From assembly GCA_964432985.1 (NCBI GenBank), contig CAYSPT010000002.1, forward strand, positions 1-64,000: a stretch of DNA of 64,000 bases. Direction: 5' to 3'. The first letter of the stretch is position 1. Each line of letters starts with the position of its first letter. The stretch comes from CAYSPT01 sp964432985. GTDB lineage: Bacteria > Muiribacteriota > CAYSPT01. The translations under genes were made by a program, and so were the position numbers. This document shows positions 24,657 to 32,858 of this stretch, piece by piece. A model generated the notes under the pieces. That model was not told where the DNA came from. It worked only from the letters and a program-made list of their open reading frames with translations, and searched no databases.

Positions 24657-25682
24657 TTACAGGGTACCTCCGAAGATCATTTCTATCAACCGGTCCTGGC
24701 CCCGGCCATCCACTGCTCTGCGACTGCTGAAATGCTGGTTGCTCCTGGTTTTTGGAGAAGATGCAAACCACATGAGATTTTCACACAACCCCGTTGAAGA
24801 CAGTTTTTCAGCCTGTCCCAGGTTGACTGTCCAGCCACGTGAATGAAATGTCCGGGCCATTCTCCGCTGATGCGGACGGGTCCAGGTGACCAGGGTAGGC
24901 ACCCCCAGGCAGGCGGCTTCCCAGAGCGTAACTCCCGGCATCGTAACCAGGATATCGTGTTGAGACATCACCTTCCACAAAGCGCAAGGTGCGCGTAGTA
25001 CCGTCATCTGCCCGGCGGTGCGGACCAACGAGCGGTATCTGGCGCTGGAAACAAGCGGACCGGCGACCACGGTGAAAGAAATATTCGAGGCCACCGGCTG
25101 AAGCAAAGATATGACACGTTCGGTTACTCCATCCGGGTCGGCACCGCCGAAGGAGAGGAGCACTCTGTTTGCCCGGCCCGACGGCGCGTGAACGCTGCTT
25201 CTGGCTTCATGCAGACGAGGATCGAGAAGAACATAGTCGGGACCGAGAAGAGCCCGGGCGGGGGCGCCTCCCTGCAGGCGGCAGATACGCTGGTGAACCG
25301 ACGGAGACATATTGGGATCTACCACGATATCGGCTTCCGCGCGGCCGGTGCCCAGGTCTTCTACCGTTACTACCCGGCGGCCGGACTCACGATGGTTCCG
25401 AACAACAGTCACCGGGCTATATCTCCGGTCCACGAAGGTTACTGCACAATCTCCCGGCTCGGAACCTGGAGGAATGGTCCCGTCGGCGCCGAGACATACG
25501 CCGGGTAACCTCTTGCGTACCATCTCCCCGGCAGCCCGGTCCATCACACCACAAAACCACACTGCACAGCCGGGGAAACGCGTGAGGATATTCTCTGCCA
25601 GTCCGAGACTCCGGGAAAGATGCCCGTATCCGACAGCCGCCCCTACTTCCACATCAAAGCAAACCAGTGGCAATTTTCCCAT
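24657..25682 (-). CDS. PseG/SpsG-like UDP-sugar hydrolase
   Basis: A ~341-residue GT-B fold protein. It has an N-terminal glycine/His loop VGYGHLSRSLGLAENI (His is catalytic in PseG), the region VTVEDLGTGRAEADIVVDPNMSP, LLGPDYVLLDPRLHEAR, then VLLSFGGADPDGVTERVI and C-terminal MPGVTLWEAACLGVP. This is the full PseG pattern; PseG removes UDP from an amino-sugar during pseudaminic acid synthesis. Homologues also act in legionaminic or other surface sugars. I start at 25682 (MGKLPLVCF), 8 nt after the IolB-like stop, with GGGGAAG upstream; the longer frame overlaps iolB. Other pse/leg genes are not adjacent. Confidence 0.8.
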   Translation of the reverse strand: MGKLPLVCFDVEVGAAVGYGHLSRSLGLAENILTRFPGCAVWFCGVMDRAAGEMVRKRLPGVCLGADGTIPPGSEPGDCAVTFVDRRYSPVTVVRNHRESGRRVVTVEDLGTGRAEADIVVDPNMSPSVHQRICRLQGGAPARALLGPDYVLLDPRLHEARSSVHAPSGRANRVLLSFGGADPDGVTERVISLLQPVASNISFTVVAGPLVSSARYRSLVRTAGQMTVLRAPCALWKVMSQHDILVTMPGVTLWEAACLGVPTLVTWTRPHQRRMARTFHSRGWTVNLGQAEKLSSTGLCENLMWFASSPKTRSNQHFSSRRAVDGRGQDRLIEMIFGGTL

Positions 25683-25690
25683 TGCTTCCC

Positions 25691-26524
25691 CTACGTTACA
25701 TCCAGAAAATCCGGGTCGACGCTCGTTCCAAGCACCCGTTCGCCCCCTGCCAAAGCCCAGAGGTAATAGAGAATGGTACCCGGAGCCGCGACTACCGGAT
25801 GGTACCCCCGGTCGATAACGACGCAATCACCGTCGCGCACCATGAACGCACTTTCACAGTCGTCCCGGTAAACCAGTTGAACTCCAAACGATGATGGCGG
25901 GAAGCAGCGATAATAATAAAATTCCTCCAGGGCACGCTCGCCATCGTCGCCGCAGAGGTCGTGTTTGTGAGGAGGAAAACTGGACCAACCGCCGGCGAGG
26001 CGATGGACTGTTTCTCCGGCGATAAGCCGCATAGGCTGCACCAGTCCGTCGCCTTCGAATGAGCGGACTTCCCGTCGCCAGTTTTCTCTCCCAACCTGCC
26101 TGACAGAAAAGGCCGCCTCAGGAATAAACGCGGGGGATGCTTCGGGACAAATTTCACTGGAAGTCAGAGTGCACCCGACCAGGGCCACGCAAGCTGATTC
26201 ATCGTTTCCCTCCAGGCGCCACAAAGTCCCCGGCGGTAAATAAGCCACTCCTGACGGCGGGTTCGGAGGTGACGATCGTTCGAGAAACCAGGGAGGTAAA
26301 TGCTCCCCCCCAGGTCTGACTATGTGCAGCACTGAGAGGCCCTGGATGGGAACAACCATTATCTCCCGGGTCCCGGAAACGGTCCCTGAAACAGATTCAC
26401 CGTCCTGAGGTGCCCGTAGTAACTCAAACATTAGTTTCTTCAAGCCGTTTTCCGGACCGCACACCAATCTCCTCGGAGCGATATCAGGTGAAACAGGTCG
26501 CCGTGAACGTATTATCGAGGGCAT
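25691..26524 (-). CDS. IolB-like 5-deoxy-glucuronate isomerase
   Basis: A 277-residue double-cupin protein. The C-terminal cupin matches IolB closely: WSSFPPHKHD (two metal-binding His), EEFYYYRCFPPSSFGVQLVY, MVRDGDCVVIDRGYHPVVAAPG and LYYLWALAG. IolB isomerises 5-deoxy-D-glucuronate in myo-inositol breakdown. No other iol gene is in the window. The gene sits between DUF362 and PseG-like genes, 8 nt before the latter, so it may act on a different sugar acid in surface-glycan synthesis. That role is inference; the family call is firm. Confidence 0.8.
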   Translation of the reverse strand: MPSIIRSRRPVSPDIAPRRLVCGPENGLKKLMFELLRAPQDGESVSGTVSGTREIMVVPIQGLSVLHIVRPGGEHLPPWFLERSSPPNPPSGVAYLPPGTLWRLEGNDESACVALVGCTLTSSEICPEASPAFIPEAAFSVRQVGRENWRREVRSFEGDGLVQPMRLIAGETVHRLAGGWSSFPPHKHDLCGDDGERALEEFYYYRCFPPSSFGVQLVYRDDCESAFMVRDGDCVVIDRGYHPVVAAPGTILYYLWALAGGERVLGTSVDPDFLDVT

Positions 26525-26598
26525 TGCGAAGCCAATCCTGTTCTATTAATATTTAACTACTATCTTTTCGTCATAGTATAGCCAGGGATCGCTGCACC

Positions 26599-27822
26599 TC
26601 ACGAATCATCCGGCTCCGGAAAAAGCGGAGGCAAACCTAATAATCCTCTAAACGCATCCCTGATCAGCCAGCCCTGGGGAGGACATCCCATCACAAGGAT
26701 TCCGTTCTCCATCCCCTGCTGACATCTGCCAACCCTGACCACCGTGCCGGAGGCCGGCTTGTCCCCCGGACCGACCGCCAGAAACACCGGAGCGAACCTC
26801 TGGCCGATCTGCTCCAGTTCCCCGGCCATCTTCATCCGGTGCAACGCTACCGCCACGCCCCCGAGACAGGCACTGCAAGCCCCCTCATCAAGCAGTGTAA
26901 CGTAGGGAAAGTCTTTTTCAAATGCAGCCTGGGCTGATTGAAATGGTGGATCTATCCTGATACGCGGACCGACCACATCTAGAGTTTCCGCCGTGCACGA
27001 TACGCCGCTATGATGAGCAGCAATCTTCAGGCTGCGACACTGATCGGGTTGAAGACCCATCATCCATGTGCACAGTAGATCAACCGCCAGCGGATCGGTC
27101 CCGGTCACCAGGTACCCGGCCCGCCTGAATGTTCCGGTCAGAGGCCCCAAACCTTCCTGGCCGGCGGAGCCGTCGGCCAGCACCAGCTGCCGCAGAGACA
27201 GCAGATAAAGGTCCGCGACCGCCTGCTCGAGCCCCTCGAAATGGCACCTCTTTTTCTCTACCGGCGGTAGCAGCCCCTTCAGGTTTTTCAGCCCCAGCGT
27301 CACACCGGTATGAATATGTGTTTTCCAAACCGGGATATTGATTATCAGGGAGGCGTCAAAGGCGGTCTTCGACACGCGGAGCGTTTTCAGCAATCCCGCC
27401 GCCGGCAGGGTAAGTTCAACTGTTTCGTCGGCGTTGAGATCGATCAGGGGAACATCCAGTTCCCGACACAGCCGGCCGTACCCGGTGGCGGCAAAGAGGT
27501 CATCGCTCCGAGTCCCGAGAGTGCTGCCGTCACCGACGATGATGTTCTTCACCCCGAGTGCCCTGAGCCACTCTACCACCGCCCGTACCGTTTCCGGCGG
27601 GGTAACCGCCCCGCTGGAGGGATCGTACGCCACGGTCAGGTTGGGTTTGACAAGAATGGGACCACCCTGCCATGAACGATCCCGACCGGCTTTCGTCATA
27701 GCCAGGGATTCGAAGACGGAATCGCGCACCGATGCACCGATTTTAACGACATTGCATGTGCGCGAAACTGCTTTTCGCCGTGCACCGCCGCTGAGACTAC
27801 CCTGCGTCTTTTCCATGGACAT
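26599..27822 (-). CDS. DUF362 domain protein
   Basis: 407 residues of the DUF362 family. Signatures are ILVKPNLTVAYDPSSGAVTPP (residues ~55-75), VGDGSTLGTRSDDLF and NIPVWKTHIHTGVTLGLKNLKGLLPP. The C-terminal EGACSACLGG has two cysteines that might bind metal but no full ferredoxin motif. DUF362 proteins are often linked to iron-sulphur chemistry; no defined reaction can be given. The ATG overlaps the stop of the SUKH gene (TGATG), so both are co-translated, and an IolB-like gene follows after 74 nt. Confidence 0.8.
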   Translation of the reverse strand: MSMEKTQGSLSGGARRKAVSRTCNVVKIGASVRDSVFESLAMTKAGRDRSWQGGPILVKPNLTVAYDPSSGAVTPPETVRAVVEWLRALGVKNIIVGDGSTLGTRSDDLFAATGYGRLCRELDVPLIDLNADETVELTLPAAGLLKTLRVSKTAFDASLIINIPVWKTHIHTGVTLGLKNLKGLLPPVEKKRCHFEGLEQAVADLYLLSLRQLVLADGSAGQEGLGPLTGTFRRAGYLVTGTDPLAVDLLCTWMMGLQPDQCRSLKIAAHHSGVSCTAETLDVVGPRIRIDPPFQSAQAAFEKDFPYVTLLDEGACSACLGGVAVALHRMKMAGELEQIGQRFAPVFLAVGPGDKPASGTVVRVGRCQQGMENGILVMGCPPQGWLIRDAFRGLLGLPPLFPEPDDS

Positions 27823-28343
27823 CAACCTGAGAAAAGATTCTTGAACCTGTTCAGCAACGCAGTGACCAGCCCCTCTTTTTTCTTCACGGTGTTGGGATCG
27901 AATTTCTGCAGCGCCGCCATGAACTCCGAGAAACTGGGGAGTATTTTTAAAAGGCTTTCACCGGAAGGCGATTCGTTTTCGAGCTCATGATCCCATAAAT
28001 AAAGGGATCCGAAATCCGGAGATGCCAGTGACAGGCAGACCAGGTTTCCGTCTTTCGCGCTGGCAATGGGAAGAATATGTGCTGGAAGACGGTCCGAGAA
28101 CCGTGCTCGTTCCGTCACCAGGTCGGTGGCTTTTTTCGAATTGTAAATTCCGAAGAAGCAGGTAACACCACATTGTTTTTTTGTCTTAGGAATAGCAAAA
28201 ATATTCTCTTCTGGTTTCCCCCCATTGTACTCGAGGAGGAAACTCCGGTAGTCATCAGGAAGCTTGCTTTTAAGCTTCATTTCGAAGTTGAGCAACGCCA
28301 GTTCGAAAAGCGTCCCGGGACTCTTCTTTATAGAAACAGCCAT
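27822..28343 (-). CDS. SMI1/KNR4 (SUKH) family protein
   Basis: A 173-residue protein with the SUKH pattern: LKSKLPDDYRSFLLEYNGGKP (residues ~24-44), a middle CFFGIYN, LPIASAKDGNLVCLSLASPDFGSLYLWDHE, and the C-terminal SFSEFMAALQ. Family knowledge: in bacteria SUKH proteins often are immunity proteins to polymorphic or contact-dependent nuclease toxins. No toxin is next to it; its stop overlaps a DUF362 gene instead. The C-terminal ~30 residues (KKKEGLVTALLNRFKNLFSG) are an added basic amphipathic helix. Confidence 0.75.
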   Translation of the reverse strand: MAVSIKKSPGTLFELALLNFEMKLKSKLPDDYRSFLLEYNGGKPEENIFAIPKTKKQCGVTCFFGIYNSKKATDLVTERARFSDRLPAHILPIASAKDGNLVCLSLASPDFGSLYLWDHELENESPSGESLLKILPSFSEFMAALQKFDPNTVKKKEGLVTALLNRFKNLFSG

Positions 28344-28368
28344 AGTCAGTATCGTTCCTTAACGTTTC

Positions 28369-28551
28369 TAACCCTAATAATTCACAAACTATTCCGTTAC
28401 GGTTCGAAAATAACCACATCTACTTCGTTGCACTTGAAAAATATTCTCAACGTACCTACAGGTACGTCTCCGAGTATTTTCCTGCGTGCGCCTTGTAGTT
28501 GCGGCCATTTTCTTCACCTCACGACGAATATTCATGAATTATTCGGGTTAA
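28369..28551. repeat. 183-bp intergenic element with terminal inverted repeats
   Basis: Ends are TAACCCTAATAATTCAC and, inverted, GAATTATTCGGGTTA, giving ~15-bp imperfect terminal inverted repeats. The centre has a second palindrome (ACGTACCTGTAGGTACGT). A 70-bp relative lies at 18904-18973. It contains a short open frame on the minus strand (starting ATGGCCGCAACTACAAGG) that would encode ~30 Arg-rich residues. It resembles a MITE-like or REP-like non-autonomous repeat; no transposase is visible. Confidence 0.7.
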
Positions 28552-28596
28552 GTATACCTCTAAATGCCACACAACGACACAAGAAGAAACACAAAT

Positions 28597-29784
28597 TCAT
28601 GCAGTACCCTCAATCTTCTCAGATCCCTGGAGCTCATCATCCTCCTCTTCTTTCTCAGACAATGTGCCACGTTTTCTGATAGTCAGAGCTGCCTTGCGGG
28701 CGGCGTACTTGATCATCCTGGAGCTATCGTCCCGGGAGATATTCACCAGCCCGGGCAAAATGGAGTTTGTTCCACGGTTCCCCAGGGTGGCAATAATAAT
28801 CCTTTTAAGAGGGTGTTCGGCAACGAGAATCGCTTTCAGAAGTTTTTCAAGCATCCCCGGTATATCTGCAGCGACCATTCTGTCCAGGGCGCTACCCGCT
28901 TTTGCCACTACCAGAGGATCGGCCTCCCCCCCCAGTTTTTCGATAAGTACCCCTGCTTCATCATGTGCTTTTAGGGCACCGAGAGCCTCGACTGTATTTG
29001 CCCGGACTAATGGATCTTCATCTTCCAGGAACGGCACAATCTTCTCGATGGCTGAAACATCCCCTATCTTACCCAGAGCTTTAATAATATTCCTTCGTAC
29101 TTCGGGAGCCTTGTCGTTGAGTACCGCAACCAGGGTTTCTACCGTTCCAAAACCGCCTATTTCACCCAGGGCCCAGGCGGCGGAAGCCCGGAGCCACTTA
29201 TCGTCATATGATGTTTTAAGCATTTTGTGAAGCTCCGACACCATTCTCAAGCCGCCGAACTTCCACAGTACCATGGCCACATTGGCTTTCACCCTGTTAT
29301 TCGGGTCTTCGAGAAGGGGAAGGAGCAAGGAAACCGACGAAGGATCGCCCACCTTGGCGATGGATTCCACGGCATTGGCTCTGACCCGGGGGATCTTGTC
29401 TTTAAGAAGTATTTCCAGAATCGGCATGGCTTCCGGCTGCTGGGTATCGCCGAGGGCTATGGCCGCCGTTGCCCTCAGGAAGGGATCCGACTCCTGTTCG
29501 AGCAGGTCGGTGAGGGCGTGCACCGAGATGGAAGTTTTTATTTTTCCGAGGGCCCAGGTGGCGGACATTCTTATTTTCTTGCTCGAACAATTAAGGCAGC
29601 GGGCGATAGCTTCGGCATTGGAATCAGCATCGGCGGCCGCAGTTGCGTCAGCAGCTGCAAGCGCTTCGGCGTCAGCCGAAGCGACCTCCACCAGGGAGTT
29701 GATTCCGGCCAGGACTGTTTCATCGTCGCCCGAACTGAGCTGATGAAGTGCCTCTTTGCACAGGTCCTCGTTACTGGAGCACAC
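28597..29784 (-). CDS. HEAT-repeat protein
   Basis: 395 residues starting at a GTG. After an Ala/Asp-rich low-complexity patch (residues ~38-58) it is made of about ten ~31-residue HEAT/PBS-lyase-type repeats, for example DPFLRATAAIALGDTQQPEAMP, IPRVRANAVESIAKVGDPSS and DKWLRASAAWALGEIGGFG. Such solenoids are scaffolds for protein binding and show no catalytic motif. It ends in a Glu-rich tail. It lies 55 nt downstream of a larger HEAT protein and is probably co-expressed with it. Confidence 0.85.
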   Translation of the reverse strand: MCSSNEDLCKEALHQLSSGDDETVLAGINSLVEVASADAEALAAADATAAADADSNAEAIARCLNCSSKKIRMSATWALGKIKTSISVHALTDLLEQESDPFLRATAAIALGDTQQPEAMPILEILLKDKIPRVRANAVESIAKVGDPSSVSLLLPLLEDPNNRVKANVAMVLWKFGGLRMVSELHKMLKTSYDDKWLRASAAWALGEIGGFGTVETLVAVLNDKAPEVRRNIIKALGKIGDVSAIEKIVPFLEDEDPLVRANTVEALGALKAHDEAGVLIEKLGGEADPLVVAKAGSALDRMVAADIPGMLEKLLKAILVAEHPLKRIIIATLGNRGTNSILPGLVNISRDDSSRMIKYAARKAALTIRKRGTLSEKEEEDDELQGSEKIEGTA

Positions 29785-29839
29785 GGTTGCTATACCAACT
29801 CCTTCATGGTGCGTAATGCACCATTCTCTTCAATTAGCG

Positions 29840-32686
29840 CTACTTTTTACGGTGTTTCCGGGAAAACTCTACGGCCAGATGCTTGTATCTTTCGTCCACG
29901 ATTTCATCAAATTTCCGCTCACACCACCCTTTACTAACAAAACGCAAGCCGAACCTGAGAGCCTTTGTGGTCGCAGACAGATATTCTGCAAACACGCATT
30001 CCTTTGCCAGTTCCATACCATCACGCTGAACCGATTTATAATCGACTCCTCCGAAGATTATCAATCGTGATCGGTCCTTTGGTGGTATGACCATTTCCAG
30101 AACGTCACTCAGCTGATCTTTGTGCCTCGCCAATTCTGCCAGAAACGCGCGTTTCGCCTTCCGGTCAAGTGACTTGACCTTCTTGTTGAGGTAGGTATTG
30201 AATATGCTGTTGTTGTCGACCTGTAAGAATTTAGCGGGGAACTCATGGCCTATATCCTTCATTTTCTGAGAACATTCTTTTATCTCTTTGCGATGCGTGT
30301 AAATCTCTTCTTCCAGCGTTTCGACATCCACATCCCGTTTCCTGCTGAATCTCGTCATTTCCGCTTCTTTTCTCTCAATCTCTCTTTCAAAATAATGCAT
30401 GTTACCGCTGCACTCGATCACTTTTATTATGGTGTCAACATCAAGATTGATATTCTGGATGAACGACCGCTTCGGGTTTCTGCCAATCAGAATTGACCGC
30501 AGACAATCTGGTAATGCTTGCAGAGCTCCATCATCGTCACTGTATTCTGTTTTAGCATGTTTGGCGATCAAGCTCTGGATATATTCGCTGAAAGCCGATG
30601 ATGATGATGCGGCTAACTCCGTGGCTGAAGCTGTGGCTGATTTTGCTGTTTCGGCCCCTTTTGCTAATTCGACTAATGTTGCATCGGCTTTGGCTGCTTC
30701 GGCCTCTTCTGATCCGGCCTCTGCTGACCCGGCCTCTGTTTCGGCGGATGCTGTTTCGACGGATGCTGTTTTGTTGGGTGTAGTTTTCTTGGGTGTGTCT
30801 TCGTCCTTCACAGCCTGACATTTCGTTTCGTGATACTTCAGAAGATCATAGATACGGTACTCCTCCAGGTCCTCGAAGACGCGTTTACACAACGCGTTCC
30901 AGAACGAATCATAATCAGGGTGCTTTATCAGTGTAAAATAAAACACTGCTCTGTCGGCCTTGGAAAAATGCTTTTCAAACCACATCTGGGCGGCAGATTT
31001 CGCGGGGGTACGACGTTTTGGAGCGGCACCCTCTTCTTCGGAACCCGATTCATCTTTCCGGGTTTCTTCAAATTGTTCGTACAGATTAAACAGAGCTTTG
31101 TCCGCAGGCTTGATCTCGGCTGCCGGCNNNNNNNNNNNNNNNNNNNNNNNNNNNNNNNNNNNNNNNNNNNNNNNNNNNNNNNNNNNNNNNNNNNNNNNNN
31201 NNNNNNNNNNNNNNNNNNNNNNNNNNNCGGCGGCGTCCTCGACCGTCTCAACTACCGGTTCAGCGGCGACGGCTTCATCTCGTGGCGGCTCCTCAGGCTC
31301 GGGAGTTTTCCGGGGAAGAGGCGGCTCCTTGGAGCAACGGAGGCGCAGGTTGATAAAATTCTGAGCCATCTTGCTGCCCCGTTCGGAGAGAATCGACAGG
31401 CTTTCAACGGCCCGCTGTCGTACCTGCTGGTCTTCCTCTTTTTCCAGAAGCATGCCCAGCAGGACGTATAACTGCTCCCGCTCGAGATCCATAATAGCGT
31501 AGACGGCGCTCAGCTTCATGAGGCTCTGGTCGGATTGGATCATCTCCTTCAGGATGCCATAGTGGTTGACCTGCCGGCAGTCCTTCAGGGCGACGACTGC
31601 GTTGGCCCGAACCCGGTTGTTCGTGTCCGCCAGGTGCTTGTGTAAAATGTCGTAGATATCGTCCGGATTCAGCATCCCGATAGCTTCCACCACGTTGGCT
31701 CGGACCCGGTCCACGGGATCGTCCAAATACTGTTTCAGAACCTCGATTGATTCCAGATTTCCCACTTTGCCCAGAGCCATGAGCAATGACGCCCTGGTTA
31801 TTTCGTCTTCTTCCCTGGAAAGAAACTCCGTCAGCAGAGGAGCGTTGGAGACGTTCTTGGACGCAACGATGATTTTTATGATCCTTTTCTTCTCGTCCCG
31901 GGTACCGGCGGTGAAGTAGGGTTGGACCAGGTGTGTCCCCGGATCCTTGGCAAGTAAACTCTCCACCTCGTCGGCAGGGAAAAACTTCAAGGTGAACAGG
32001 GCGCTTTTCCGCATGACTTCCTGATCGGACTGGAGCATGGTGTTCAAAATGGACAGGACGTTTACCGTGCCGTAGTTACGCAGGGCCCTGATGGCGTTTG
32101 ATTTGACCCGGTTATCCTCGTCTTCCAGGCAGGGAATCAGCTCGGGATAGAAGGATTCATCACCTATATACTCCAGGGCTTCAACCGTGTTGGCCCTGAT
32201 CCGGTAGTCGGCATCCTTGAGAAAACCGACGATGATTTTGGCCTGCTCCGATTCCCCCAGCGTTCCCAGGGCCAGGATCAGGGTGGCTTTAACCTCCCCA
32301 TCATCCTCGATCTCCAGCCGTTTTATCAGGAGAGGCAGGGCTCGTTTATCGCCGAATTTGATTGCTCCCTGAACTGCTTTGATCCGGTAGGCCGGCTTAC
32401 TGTGCCAGAGATACTTCTCCAGCGATTCGAGATTGATGTGGGATTTCTGGCGTTGGGTTTTTATCTGTAAATCGGGCTCCCTGATCTGAAACCCTTTCTT
32501 TATCAGATAGAGGGCTTTCTTGGCCAGGTATCTGATCTGGACGTTGGAATCGTCGATCGCTACCTTCTTGATAATGGGCACCACTTCGATGGTCCCGATC
32601 TTTACCAGCGAAGCTAGTGCTTTCTTCTTCTGGTTTTCCGAGCCAGAAGCAAGTATCTCTTTGATCTGGTCAATGTTATCGGACAT
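29840..32686 (-). CDS. Large HEAT-repeat protein with uncharacterised C-terminal domain (interrupted by assembly gap)
   Basis: About 948 codons including the 100-N gap at 31128-31227. Residues ~1-440 are HEAT repeats (DYRIRANTVEALEYIGDES; DNRVKSNAIRALRNYG). The middle is a Pro/Glu/Ala linker in which the gap falls. A region AAQMWFEKHFSKADRAVFYFTLI follows, then an Ala/Ser/Glu degenerate repeat (about 30590-30790), and a C-terminal ~230-residue helical domain (NPKRSFIQNINLDVDTIIKVI … RLIIFGGVDYKSVQRDG) that I do not recognise. I start at 32686 (MSDNIDQIKE); the longer TTG reading runs into the upstream repeats. The frame happens to stay open through the N run. Confidence 0.75.
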   Translation of the reverse strand: MSDNIDQIKEILASGSENQKKKALASLVKIGTIEVVPIIKKVAIDDSNVQIRYLAKKALYLIKKGFQIREPDLQIKTQRQKSHINLESLEKYLWHSKPAYRIKAVQGAIKFGDKRALPLLIKRLEIEDDGEVKATLILALGTLGESEQAKIIVGFLKDADYRIRANTVEALEYIGDESFYPELIPCLEDEDNRVKSNAIRALRNYGTVNVLSILNTMLQSDQEVMRKSALFTLKFFPADEVESLLAKDPGTHLVQPYFTAGTRDEKKRIIKIIVASKNVSNAPLLTEFLSREEDEITRASLLMALGKVGNLESIEVLKQYLDDPVDRVRANVVEAIGMLNPDDIYDILHKHLADTNNRVRANAVVALKDCRQVNHYGILKEMIQSDQSLMKLSAVYAIMDLEREQLYVLLGMLLEKEEDQQVRQRAVESLSILSERGSKMAQNFINLRLRCSKEPPLPRKTPEPEEPPRDEAVAAEPVVETVEDAAXXXXXXXXXXXXXXXXXXXXXXXXXXXXXXXXXXPAAEIKPADKALFNLYEQFEETRKDESGSEEEGAAPKRRTPAKSAAQMWFEKHFSKADRAVFYFTLIKHPDYDSFWNALCKRVFEDLEEYRIYDLLKYHETKCQAVKDEDTPKKTTPNKTASVETASAETEAGSAEAGSEEAEAAKADATLVELAKGAETAKSATASATELAASSSSAFSEYIQSLIAKHAKTEYSDDDGALQALPDCLRSILIGRNPKRSFIQNINLDVDTIIKVIECSGNMHYFEREIERKEAEMTRFSRKRDVDVETLEEEIYTHRKEIKECSQKMKDIGHEFPAKFLQVDNNSIFNTYLNKKVKSLDRKAKRAFLAELARHKDQLSDVLEMVIPPKDRSRLIIFGGVDYKSVQRDGMELAKECVFAEYLSATTKALRFGLRFVSKGWCERKFDEIVDERYKHLAVEFSRKHRKK
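31128..31227. other. Assembly gap (100 N) inside the large HEAT protein
   Basis: Exactly 100 N; real length unknown. It lies in a low-complexity Pro/Glu/Ala linker (…VVETVEDAA | PAAEIKPADK…). Given the repeats elsewhere in this genome the assembly may have failed at a tandem repeat, but no repeated flank can be proved here. Confidence 0.9.
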
Positions 32687-32738
32687 TGTTCTTTCTAGCT
32701 CTATTCTCAGGAATGGCTTGATAACCAACCTGCCGGTA

Positions 32739-32841
32739 CCTGTACGCAGGATATTCTATCCTGTACGCAGGATATTCTATCCTGTACGCAGGATACTTTA
32801 TCCTGTAAGCAGGATACTTTATCCAGTGGTAATATACCACT
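32739..32841. repeat. Four 21-bp palindromic repeats plus a further palindrome
   Basis: Unit CCTGTACGCAGGATATTCTAT with copies at 32739, 32760, 32781 and 32802 (the last two end in ACTTTAT). Each junction forms TATCCTG-NNNN-CAGGATA, a 7-bp-arm hairpin. A fifth palindrome AGTGGTA-ATA-TACCACT follows at 32825-32841. The array lies between the ATP-grasp stop (32859) and the HEAT gene start (32686). It could be transcribed hairpins, tandem operators or neutral expansion. Confidence 0.85.
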
Positions 32842-32858
32842 TTTAAGAACGCAGGACT

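Noticed and set aside
32739..32822. CRISPR-like array
   Set aside because: The units are directly adjacent 21-mers without spacers, so this is a tandem repeat.
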